The position numbers and the translations under genes were made by a program. 6,599 nucleotides of DNA from Thermoanaerobaculia bacterium (GTDB lineage: Bacteria > Acidobacteriota > Thermoanaerobaculia > Multivoradales > UBA5704). Of the stretch, positions 1-5,980 are shown piece by piece (within the stretch, counting starts at the first letter, position 1; every line of letters starts with the position of its first letter). The DNA lies in NCBI GenBank assembly GCA_025937035.1, contig JAICSG010000235.1, positions 1 to 6,599 on the forward strand. The letters run 5' to 3'. Under the pieces are notes generated by a model, which saw nothing but the letters and a program-made list of their open reading frames with translations, was not told the DNA's origin and made no database searches.

Positions 1-113
1 GCCACAGGATTGTTGCTGGTTCGGCAGACCTTCCGTCGCTGGAGCTCGGTGAGGATCGATCCATGAAGCCGAAGCAACTGGAGCTCAGTGAGATCTTGCA
101 GTTCCAGACCCAT
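1..113 (-). CDS. N-terminus of a small conserved hypothetical protein (partial, runs off the left edge)
   Basis: The minus strand is open from an ATG at 113-111 to the window edge, giving 37 codons and two spare bases. The protein begins MGLELQDLTELQLLRLHGSI and continues with LTELQRRKVCRTSNNPV. An amphipathic helix of the form LLxLHxxILxELxRR followed by a Val/Cys-Arg-Thr-x-Asn-Asn-Pro motif resembles, from memory, the start of a family of small uncharacterised bacterial proteins (possibly DUF6998). The family name is uncertain and no function is assigned. A GGGGA at 123-119 sits 5 nt before the ATG as a plausible ribosome binding site. The gene points away from everything else in the window. 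Plus-strand frames over the same bases are also open, but they give protein-unlike sequence and no recognisable pattern. Confidence 0.6.
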   Translation of the reverse strand, partial: MGLELQDLTELQLLRLHGSILTELQRRKVCRTSNNPV

Positions 114-456
114 CTTGTTCCCCATAGCTTATTAATGAAAATGGCCCAACCCTATTCACCTTCCCCGACCACTCCGGCCAACCTCGGATTCAACCTCCGT
201 CCCCACGCCCACCGGACCGCCAGCTTTAGCACTACTGGACCAGAGAAAAGGGAACGGCTGTTCATCTATCTCACTCTCATACCTACACTTAGAACATCGT
301 AAGCCTATCCCCGTATCTGCGTCAACACGCTCGGACCCTGTCGTATAAGCACCCAGGCGTTGGGAGTGTTATCCGTCAGGACTGGGACGATAGGCATTCT
401 GGGCCCGGAGGTCCGGCTTCTTCTCTATCTCTCAAGGAGAGAATGACTTGGAGACA
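114..456. other. Gene-free stretch, lower GC, unrecognised
   Basis: I see no convincing gene here. Base composition is visibly less GC-rich than the coding part of the window. From about 148 to 216 the plus strand is dominated by C with few G, so the minus strand is G-rich. That strand asymmetry does not look like coding sequence. A short plus-strand open frame (63-302) has no family resemblance and no ribosome binding site. Small hairpins occur at 405-416 (CCGGA, 2-nt loop, TCCGG) and 428-442 (TCTCTC, 3-nt loop, GAGAGA). The second marks the approach to the hairpin array that follows. The upstream region of the left-edge gene lies here, but I could not pick a credible promoter. Confidence 0.5.
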
Positions 457-581
457 GCCTCCGCGGGGTGGAGGCCGGTGCTTATCCGGTGGAATCCGGA
501 CGGATTTGCACCCTGTGCAAATCTGCCGGTTCGGTTATCGCGCCCCAATGGGGCTTGGAGGAGGGCTGGGACCGATCGCAA

Positions 582-741
582 CCCAGCCCGTTGGGCTGGG
601 CTAAGGGAGCCCAGGCCTTCGGCCCGGAAGGCAGCCTGATCCCTCCGGAGTTGAGTCGTTCCAACGCTGGCTCTCTTGCGGCGCGCGGTCGGCTTGAGGC
701 CCGAAGGGCCGCCCTTCCTTAGCCCAGGGCAGCGCCCTGGG
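582..741. repeat. Mirror-arranged inverted repeat within the hairpin array
   Basis: Two kinds of hairpin unit recur in inverted order around a centre at about 625-697. Unit A is read on the minus strand at 606-582 and on the plus strand at 717-741. The two 25-base copies match at 20 positions, and an 11-base block is exactly complementary (CTGGGCTAAGG at 596-606, CCTTAGCCCAG at 717-727). Unit B (GGCC, GAA loop, GGCC) is on the minus strand at 614-624 and on the plus strand at 698-710. The order A'-B'-centre-B-A is the layout of a REPIN-like composite. Long-range pairing of 596-606 with 717-727 would compete with the local hairpins at 582-600 and 723-741. Confidence 0.65.
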
Positions 742-780
742 TAGGAGGGGAGAGATCAAACCTGAGGCCTGAAAGGCCGC
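695..780 (+). repeat. Two direct copies of an 18-base hairpin unit (695-712 and 763-780)
   Basis: TGAGGCCCGAAGGGCCGC at 695-712 and TGAGGCCTGAAAGGCCGC at 763-780 differ at two positions only. Those two positions (702/706 and 770/774) are the base pair that closes the GAA loop: C-G in the first copy, T-A in the second. The stem is therefore preserved. The copies flank the 723-741 hairpin. Confidence 0.7.
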
Positions 781-905
781 GCTAACTTCCGGATCTCCAG
801 CCACGGCCTAGACGGTTCCCCCGATCCCTCCGTATACCAGGACGCCTCGAGACGCTCGCTCGAAGATCCACCCGGAGAGGCGGCTGCTCTTTGACATTTG
901 AAGCA

Positions 906-983
906 CTGCCAGGGGATGGATCGGGCCCGTCCTCCTGGCAGCCCTCCTCGGCTGCCACCCGTATGCGGGGGCGGGTGGCAGCC
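906..983 (-). terminator. Candidate 3'-end hairpins of the minus-strand operon, with alternative pairing
   Basis: Starting 22 bases beyond the stop of the nucleotidyltransferase gene lies a perfect 12-bp stem, GGCTGCCACCCG at 950-961 with CGGGTGGCAGCC at 972-983, and a 10-nt loop. Next to it is an 8-bp stem, CTGCCAGG at 906-913 with CCTGGCAG at 934-941, with an 8-base palindrome CGGGCCCG in the loop. TGGCAGCC at 936-943 can instead pair with GGCTGCCA at 950-957, which would disrupt both. The position fits transcription termination or mRNA 3'-end protection for the operon. No T-run follows on the minus strand, so it is not a classic intrinsic terminator. The bases between 781 and 905 hold no gene that I can see. 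Confidence 0.45.
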
Positions 984-1005
984 CTATTTCCTCAGCCGTC
1001 GCCGA

Positions 1006-2070
1006 TCAATCTGACAAAGGGCTGGGCTCTCGTCCCCATCGCATCCGCACCCCCTCCCCCCACGCCGCGGGCAGCAGCGAGAAGAGGGAGCGATCCGAGA
1101 AGAGCCAGGCGTGGAGGGCCTTGGCGCCCCGCCAGGCCGGGAGGCCCAGCCAGGGCTCCTCCAGGAGCAGAGCGTTGAGGAGGGGCTGGAGCAGCCGGCG
1201 CTCGGCGGGGCCGGCGTCCAGGGCGTCGGGGAAGGCCTCGGCGCCGGGTACCCCTTGGAGCGCCAGCAGCCAGAGCGGGCACCAGACCGCCCGCGACGGC
1301 CATCCTCTCGCCTCCTCCACCAGCCGCTCCCTCACCTCCGGCGGGGCTGGCAGCAGCAGCTTGAGATCGGCCAGCCAGCGCAGCCCGCCGCAGAAGGCAT
1401 GACGGGAGAGGTGCAGGCAGGCCACCAGGAGCTGGTGCTCGGGGGCGAGCACGCGGAAGGAGCCGCCGTCGAGATCCACGCGGCGGCTGCGTTCCCAGAG
1501 CCGCTCGGTGAAGCCGGCGGGGGATTCCACGTCGATGTCCCAGTGCAGCTCGACGGTAGCGCCATGGCGCTGGTAGCCGAGGTGGAAGTGCTCGCGCAGC
1601 ATGCCGGCGCGGTCGAGGTAGGACTCGTCGACCGCGAAGCCGAGGCCGGCGAGGATCTCCTCGGCGCGCCCGAGGTCCTCCCGCCGCAGCAGGATGTCGA
1701 CGTCGCACTGGAAGCGGCCGGCCAGCCCCGGCCGCTCGGCGCGCAGGCCGGAGCCCTTGAGCAGGATGAAGGGGACGCCGGCGGCGTCCAGGCGGGCGAG
1801 CCCCTCGCGGAGCTCCTCGTCGCGGCGGAGGTTGTCCACCGCCACGGCGAAGACGTTGCGGCGCATCTCGCCGAGCCAGGAGGTAGCCTCCGGGCCCAGC
1901 CGCCGCTGGTGGGGGGTGAGGGCCTCCAGGAGATAGGACTCGACCTGGAGGCGGGCGGCGTGGCCGGCGAGAGCGCCGAGGTCCACGCCACCCAGAGAGA
2001 GCGCCTCAGGACAGTCCAGACAGAGGCCGATCAGAACCTGCTGCGCGGGCCGGATGACCGGTCTCTCCAT
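1006..2070 (-). CDS. Nucleotidyltransferase family protein (uncharacterised NTP_transf_5 type)
   Basis: The protein is 354 residues long and cytoplasmic, with no signal peptide. It fits the uncharacterised nucleotidyltransferase family known in Pfam as NTP_transf_5 (PF14907). A predicted helical N-terminus of about 95 residues is followed by FILLKGSGL (101-109). Then come Arg119 and the D-x-D pair Asp123/Asp125 in GRFQCDVDILL, the expected metal-binding strand of the polymerase-beta-like fold. The family's VELHW motif is at 173-177 and a helical His/Trp-containing segment (LHLSRHAF, LRWLADL) at 219-237. The fold predicts transfer of a nucleotide or nucleotide-sugar moiety, but the substrate is unknown. 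The ATG at 2070 lies 4 nt after the stop of the upstream gene and has no clear Shine-Dalgarno sequence, so it is probably translationally coupled. Large plus-strand open frames here are antisense shadows. Confidence 0.85.
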   Translation of the reverse strand: MERPVIRPAQQVLIGLCLDCPEALSLGGVDLGALAGHAARLQVESYLLEALTPHQRRLGPEATSWLGEMRRNVFAVAVDNLRRDEELREGLARLDAAGVPFILLKGSGLRAERPGLAGRFQCDVDILLRREDLGRAEEILAGLGFAVDESYLDRAGMLREHFHLGYQRHGATVELHWDIDVESPAGFTERLWERSRRVDLDGGSFRVLAPEHQLLVACLHLSRHAFCGGLRWLADLKLLLPAPPEVRERLVEEARGWPSRAVWCPLWLLALQGVPGAEAFPDALDAGPAERRLLQPLLNALLLEEPWLGLPAWRGAKALHAWLFSDRSLFSLLPAAWGEGVRMRWGREPSPLSD

Positions 2071-2074
2071 CTCG

Positions 2075-3940
2075 TCAGGGCAGCGGGATGTGGAAGCTCA
2101 CCGTCGAGAACACCGCCATCTGCGCCTTGACCACCGTGTCGTTGGGGCAGTAGTTGCCGCCGCCGCAACCGGCGGTGATGCCCCGGTCCGTGATCTGCTT
2201 CACCCAGGGGGCGAAGGGGCTGCTGCACGGCACGTCGGCGAAGGGGTCGGTCGTGCAGGCCGGCGGCACGTACGAGGGCCCCTCCACCGTCTTGATCAGG
2301 AAGACGGCCATCTGGTTGCGCGTCACCGGATTGGTCGGGCAGTAGTTGCCGTTGCCGCAGCCGGCCGTCACGCCCCGGCGGACCAGCTCCTCCACCCACG
2401 GCGCCAGGGGGTCCGAGCAGGGCAGGTCGTTGAACGAGGCCGTGGTGCAGGGGGGCGGGGTGTAGGCGGCGCCCTCCTTGGCCTTCAGCAGCAGCAGGGC
2501 CATCGAGCCGCGGGTCACCACGTCGTTGGGGCAGAAGTTGCCGCTGCCGCAGGGGTCCATCACGCCCGCGATGCGGACCGCCTCGATGAACCGCCACGCG
2601 AAGTAGGTGTAGGGGACGTCGAGGTAGGTGTGGTAGTCGAACGAGGCGCAGGCCTTGTCCGTGGTGGAGATGGCGGCGCCGCGGGAGGGGTGGACGCCGA
2701 GGCTCTGGTACATCGTGGCGTCGGTGTCCGTATGGTGCTCGAAGCCCACGGCGTGGCCCAGGAAGTGGGTCATCATCTCCTGGAAGTCGGTCTCGCCCAG
2801 GCACTGGGAGCCGTCGTTGACCAGAACGGCCACGCCCGTGAGCGGGTGCCAGTTGTTGCCGTCATGATTCAGGGTCTGGCCGGCGTTGTACGAGTAGCCG
2901 TACATCGCCACCGTGCCGCAGCAGGTCGTGCTCGTCCAGCCCGCGGGCACCGTGCCGGTGCAGGCGGTGAGCGCCGGGAGCTGGTTGCAAGGGTCGTTGA
3001 AGGTCACCTCGCCGGAGACGTAGCCGTTGTTGCCCCCGCAAGCGGCCGAGCTGGCCTTGGAGCCCGCGTAGAGCAGGTTGATCGCCGAGGTGTTGTGATT
3101 GGTCCACGCCGCGGCCCCGTTCTGGACGGCGGCGGCGCCACCGTCCGAGATCCCCACCTGGCCCGGGGTCGTGCTGAAGTAGCTGACCGTGGTGCCGGTC
3201 TCGAACCCGAACCAGCGGAGGGGGGTCAGGTCGGGTGTCGCGGCGTTCGGATCGGCGGCCACGTAGCGGCAGGCCGCGGGGGCGCTGGGCACCGAGACGC
3301 CCGGCGGATTGGCGGCCGTCACGTCGCCGGTGGCCTTGGTCTCGGCGAGCAGCGCGAGATCCTTGGTGGTGGCCTCCGACGCCTGGCGGTGCCAGGGGGC
3401 GCCGCCGTGCGCCGCGGTGAGCTGCGGCAGCAGATCCTTCTCCCGGTAGGTCCCGATCGCCTCGACGCCGGGGCGCGGCAGGATGTCGAGCTCGGCGGCC
3501 TCGGCCACCGGCTGGAGAAGGCCGGTCCCCGGCACCTCCCGCAGGAGGCCGTAGGAGGCCATCTGCAACTTCCAGGCGCCCTTGGCCGCGGGGGCCAGGA
3601 AGAGCAGGTACCGCGCGCCCTTGGCGAAGCGGGGACTGCCGGGCACCCGGAAGCCGTGCTCGCCCACCACCCCGCCCGGGGTCTCCAGGGTCAAGGTCCG
3701 TCCGGCATCCTGACCCGCCACGTTCTGCACGACCCGGAAGCTGGTGAACGTGAAAGGGATCTCGCCACGCAGCTCGCTGCGGGAATCGATGGCTTCCGCC
3801 AGGACCACCGAGGAGCTGACCCGGGCGAGCTCACCCAGGTTCGCGGGGGGTGCGACGGTGGCCGCGGAGCCCGGCAGGGCGACCGCGATCAGGAACAGAG
3901 CCAACAGAGCGGGGACGAGAGCTCGGGAGACTTGGGGCAT
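2075..3940 (-). CDS. Secreted metzincin-like pseudoprotease with three SLH-like repeats
   Basis: The protein is 621 residues from the ATG at 3940, chosen because AAGGAG lies 7 nt before it; an upstream ATG at 3970 has no such signal. Residues 1-26 form a signal peptide ending near GSA-A. Residues about 27-150 are an N-terminal beta-rich domain of unknown function. The matrixin-like domain starts near RWFGFETG (242) and contains H392-F-L-G-H396-A-V-G-F-E-H402, followed by DATMY (407-411), a likely Met-turn. The three zinc-ligand His residues are present, but the catalytic Glu of HExxH is Phe393 (codon TTC, 2764-2762). Three SLH-like repeats follow at about 439-490, 502-554 and 566-616, with Cys pairs of the GCGxGxYCP type. 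The last repeat has VVKAQ where VTRxQ is usual. The protein is predicted to be secreted or surface-bound, zinc-binding and proteolytically inactive. It is a full-length paralog of the divergent neighbour at 4170-5957. Confidence 0.88.
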   Translation of the reverse strand: MPQVSRALVPALLALFLIAVALPGSAATVAPPANLGELARVSSSVVLAEAIDSRSELRGEIPFTFTSFRVVQNVAGQDAGRTLTLETPGGVVGEHGFRVPGSPRFAKGARYLLFLAPAAKGAWKLQMASYGLLREVPGTGLLQPVAEAAELDILPRPGVEAIGTYREKDLLPQLTAAHGGAPWHRQASEATTKDLALLAETKATGDVTAANPPGVSVPSAPAACRYVAADPNAATPDLTPLRWFGFETGTTVSYFSTTPGQVGISDGGAAAVQNGAAAWTNHNTSAINLLYAGSKASSAACGGNNGYVSGEVTFNDPCNQLPALTACTGTVPAGWTSTTCCGTVAMYGYSYNAGQTLNHDGNNWHPLTGVAVLVNDGSQCLGETDFQEMMTHFLGHAVGFEHHTDTDATMYQSLGVHPSRGAAISTTDKACASFDYHTYLDVPYTYFAWRFIEAVRIAGVMDPCGSGNFCPNDVVTRGSMALLLLKAKEGAAYTPPPCTTASFNDLPCSDPLAPWVEELVRRGVTAGCGNGNYCPTNPVTRNQMAVFLIKTVEGPSYVPPACTTDPFADVPCSSPFAPWVKQITDRGITAGCGGGNYCPNDTVVKAQMAVFSTVSFHIPLP

Positions 3941-3947
3941 AGGAGCA

Positions 3948-3953
3948 CTCCTT
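3948..3953 (-). promoter_or_regulatory. Ribosome binding site that fixes the start at 3940
   Basis: On the minus strand AAGGAG is followed by 7 nt and ATG. This is a near-perfect Shine-Dalgarno sequence and favours 3940 over the ATG at 3970. The choice is supported by the signal peptide beginning right after this start. Confidence 0.8.
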
Positions 3954-4156
3954 TGATGAAACCTTTCCAACTGCGGAAGAGCGGAGCTCAGTCGATTGTT
4001 CTTCCAGAGGTCTGCTCTCCCCTGTACGAGCGGGATTCAAGACAACGCGCCACGTAAGAGCAAAAGCCGTGCCGAAAATCGGGCACGCGGCTCGCAAGGG
4101 ACTCGATCACCAGTAGAACCGGCCGCAGCCCGGGCCGGGGCACCAGCGCTTCAACC

Positions 4157-4161
4157 GGGAG
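4157..4161 (+). promoter_or_regulatory. Ribosome binding site that fixes the start at 4170
   Basis: GGGAG lies 8 nt before the ATG at 4170. The first residues after this ATG (MTKRLLAASF) form a signal peptide n-region. The longer open frame from 3996 would add 58 residues of low-complexity, non-secretory sequence in front of it. Confidence 0.75.
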
Positions 4162-4169
4162 ATTCAACG

Positions 4170-5957
4170 ATGACCAAGCGCCTGCTCGCAGCTTCTTTCG
4201 TCTGTTTGCCTGTCTGGATATCTCTCTCCCCCGCCCGGGCCACCACCGTGGCTCCTCCACCCAACCTCGGGGCCCTCGCCCGGGTCAGCCAGTCGGTAAC
4301 TTTTGCAGAGGCCGTGGAGTCCTGGGTCGAGGAGGGTGAGACGATCCCGGTCACCGTCACCCGCTTCAACCTGCTCCAGCCGGTGACGGGCGCCCGGACG
4401 AGCGACGTCTTCGAGGTGGTGGAGCCGGGCGGGCGGGGCAAGGAGCGCGCCGCGGCGGTCGCCGGCGCGCCGCGGTTCGAGACGGGCCACGCCTATCTCC
4501 TCTTCCTCGATCGCGCTCCAGGCAGCCGCTGGCGGGCCAAGATGATGTCCTACGGCCTCCTGGAGGAGGTCGCCGGGACCGGCCTGCTGCGCCCCCTGGC
4601 CGCGGCCCGGCACGTCGAGCTGAAGAGCCTGCTGCCCGCCGAGCCGGTGGGCCTGTATAAAAAAGACGCCCTTCTCCAGCACCTGCGGGAGGTGGCCAGG
4701 GGGGCGGCCTGGGACGCCAAGCGGGTGGCCGCGACCGGGGCGCCGCTGACCTCGACCCAGCTCAAGGCGATCGCCAACAGCCCGCAGTACTGCGTCTTCA
4801 TGCCCGACCCCGACGACAGCCTGCCCATGCGCTGGTTCGGCTTCGAGACCGGCAAGACGGTCTCCATGCTGGCCACCACGCCGGGCCAGAACGGGGTCTC
4901 CGACGGCGGCGTGAGCGCGGTCCAGCAGGGGATGGCCGCCTGGTCGGGCTACTCCGACGCGGTGATCCGCTACACCTTCGACGGCACCCGGGCGAGCAAC
5001 ATCACCTGCTCGGGCAACTTCGACTACGACCAGGGGGCGGTGATCTTCAACGACCCCTGCAACGACATCGCGGACCTCAGCTCCTGCCAGGGGACGCTCG
5101 CCTTCAGCGGCGCCATCTACGACCCCAACAGCACGCAGCCCCACGACGGCCAGGACTGGCATCCCATCCTGTCGACCTTCTCGGTGATCAACAACGGCGC
5201 CGAGTGCGTGGGCGATACCTCCTTCAAGGAGACGGTCGCCCACGAGCTCGGGCACACCATGGGCTTCGGCCACCACGATCCGCCCAACCCCGGCGACGCC
5301 CTCATGTCGGCCTATCTCAAGGGGGACGGCCGGGGCGCCTCGCTCGCCATCGTGGACGAGCAGTGCGCCTCGTTCGACTACCACACGTTCCTCGACGTCC
5401 CCTACAACTACTGGACCTGGCGGTGGATCGAGGCGATCGAGAACGCCGGGGCGGCCACCCGGTGCAGCGACGGCAACTACTGCCCGGGCGCTCCCATGAC
5501 GCGGGACGAGATGGCGATCTTCCTGCTGCGGGCCAAGGAGGGCGGCAGCTACGCGCCCCCCGCCTGCACCACCCCGATGTTCGCCGACGTCCCCTGCTCC
5601 AGCCCCTACGCGCCCTGGATCAACGAGCTGGTACGGCGAGGGGTGACCGCCGGCTGCGGCAACGGCAACTACTGCCCTGGCACCTCGGTCACCCGCTCCC
5701 AGATGGCGGTCTTCCTGCTGGCCACCCTCCAGGGGCCGGGCTGGACGCCGCCCGCCTGCGGCACCCCCTCGTTCGCCGACCTGCCCTGCTCCAGCCCGTT
5801 CGCCGCCTGGGTGGACGAGCTGGCGCGGCGGGGGGTGACCGCCGGCTGCGGCGGTGGCGACTACTGCCCCAACACCACGATCAACCGGGACCAGATGGCG
5901 GTCTTCCTGGCGACCAACTTCAGCCTGCCGGTGCCGCCGGCTCCGCCGTCGCAGTAA
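4170..5957 (+). CDS. Secreted zinc metalloprotease (metzincin/matrixin-like) with three SLH-like repeats
   Basis: The protein is 595 residues long. A signal peptide (about 1-24, ending ARA) is followed by a beta-rich N-terminal domain (about 25-150). The catalytic domain runs from RWFGFETG (221) to about 400. It holds the full metzincin signature H358-E359-L-G-H362-T-M-G-F-G-H368, with Glu359 as general base and three His zinc ligands, and a candidate Met-turn at DALM (Met379). Three SLH-like repeats at about 407-458, 469-522 and 534-584 share the pattern FADxPCSSP, WIxEL, RRGVTAGCG, YCP, TRxQMAVFL. In many bacteria SLH repeats anchor proteins to the cell wall or an outer layer; here they probably keep the enzyme at the surface. 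The protein ends in a short Pro-rich tail. Cys residues around the catalytic domain (208, 280, 297, 306, 346, 399) suggest disulfides, in keeping with export. It is a paralog of the divergent gene. The natural substrate is unknown. Confidence 0.9.
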   Translation: MTKRLLAASFVCLPVWISLSPARATTVAPPPNLGALARVSQSVTFAEAVESWVEEGETIPVTVTRFNLLQPVTGARTSDVFEVVEPGGRGKERAAAVAGAPRFETGHAYLLFLDRAPGSRWRAKMMSYGLLEEVAGTGLLRPLAAARHVELKSLLPAEPVGLYKKDALLQHLREVARGAAWDAKRVAATGAPLTSTQLKAIANSPQYCVFMPDPDDSLPMRWFGFETGKTVSMLATTPGQNGVSDGGVSAVQQGMAAWSGYSDAVIRYTFDGTRASNITCSGNFDYDQGAVIFNDPCNDIADLSSCQGTLAFSGAIYDPNSTQPHDGQDWHPILSTFSVINNGAECVGDTSFKETVAHELGHTMGFGHHDPPNPGDALMSAYLKGDGRGASLAIVDEQCASFDYHTFLDVPYNYWTWRWIEAIENAGAATRCSDGNYCPGAPMTRDEMAIFLLRAKEGGSYAPPACTTPMFADVPCSSPYAPWINELVRRGVTAGCGNGNYCPGTSVTRSQMAVFLLATLQGPGWTPPACGTPSFADLPCSSPFAAWVDELARRGVTAGCGGGDYCPNTTINRDQMAVFLATNFSLPVPPAPPSQ

Positions 5958-5980
5958 GGCGAGCCTGGAAAGTGCGGGCC

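Larger units (their letters stand above)
457..780. repeat. Intergenic hairpin array (candidate dispersed structured element)
   Basis: About 320 bases carry a run of perfect inverted repeats, most with exactly three loop bases. They are: GCCTCC/GGAGGC at 457-475 (7-nt loop); GATTTGCAC/GTGCAAATC at 503-523 (loop CCT), lengthened by outer pairing to 496-529; GCCCC/GGGGC at 542-554 (loop AAT); CCCAGCCC/GGGCTGGG at 582-600 (loop GTT); GCCTTC/GAAGGC at 615-632; GGCCC/GGGCC at 698-710 (loop GAA); CCCAGGGC/GCCCTGGG at 723-741 (loop AGC); and GGCCT/AGGCC at 766-778 (loop GAA). Short open frames crossing the region exist on both strands but look like chance products of high GC. Similar runs of CCCAGGG-type and GGCCTGAAAGGCC-type hairpins are, from memory, common between genes in Planctomycetes and other environmental phyla. 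Its role is unknown to me. Confidence 0.7.
3941..4169. promoter_or_regulatory. Divergent intergenic region between the two paralogs
   Basis: These 229 bases separate the start codons of two head-to-head genes, so both promoters should lie here. I could not pick a -35/-10 pair with confidence for either direction. A hairpin at 4065-4092 (AGCCG and TGCCGA pairing with TCGGGCA and CGGCT around an AAA loop, with small bulges) would fall in the 5' leader of the plus-strand gene or near the minus-strand promoter. In-frame codons upstream of both chosen starts remain open, but they encode sequence unlike a signal peptide. Confidence 0.4.

Noticed and set aside
148..216. C-rich tract on plus (G-rich on minus) as a G-quadruplex or insertion-sequence end
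   Set aside because: No regular four runs of three or more G at short spacing were clear, and no matching inverted end or target duplication was found in the window.
63..302. 79-codon plus-strand open frame at the left edge
   Set aside because: Pro/Ser/Thr/Arg-rich sequence without family resemblance or RBS. The minus frame over 1-113 gives a far more protein-like sequence with a good start.
457..780. CRISPR array
   Set aside because: The hairpin units differ in size, orientation and spacing, and there are no constant-length repeats with unique spacers.
448..804. Short open frames across the hairpin array on both strands
   Set aside because: They overlap palindromes in several frames, have no RBS or recognisable pattern, and are expected by chance in stop-poor GC-rich sequence.
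891..919. TTGACA box in CTCTTTGACATTTGAAG, resembling a promoter -35 or the leader seen beside some CRISPR arrays
   Set aside because: No acceptable -10 at 16-18 nt (GGATGG), no gene downstream on that strand, and no direct repeats with spacers. It may be part of the hairpin element instead.
2054..4057. Long plus-strand open frame (667 codons) opposite the minus-strand SLH gene
   Set aside because: It is rich in His, Gly, Ala, Val and Arg with no domain, signal peptide or RBS, and it is exactly antisense to a gene with clear domains. It is a high-GC shadow. The same holds for 1111-2130 plus, 4164-6065 minus and 5204-6118 plus.
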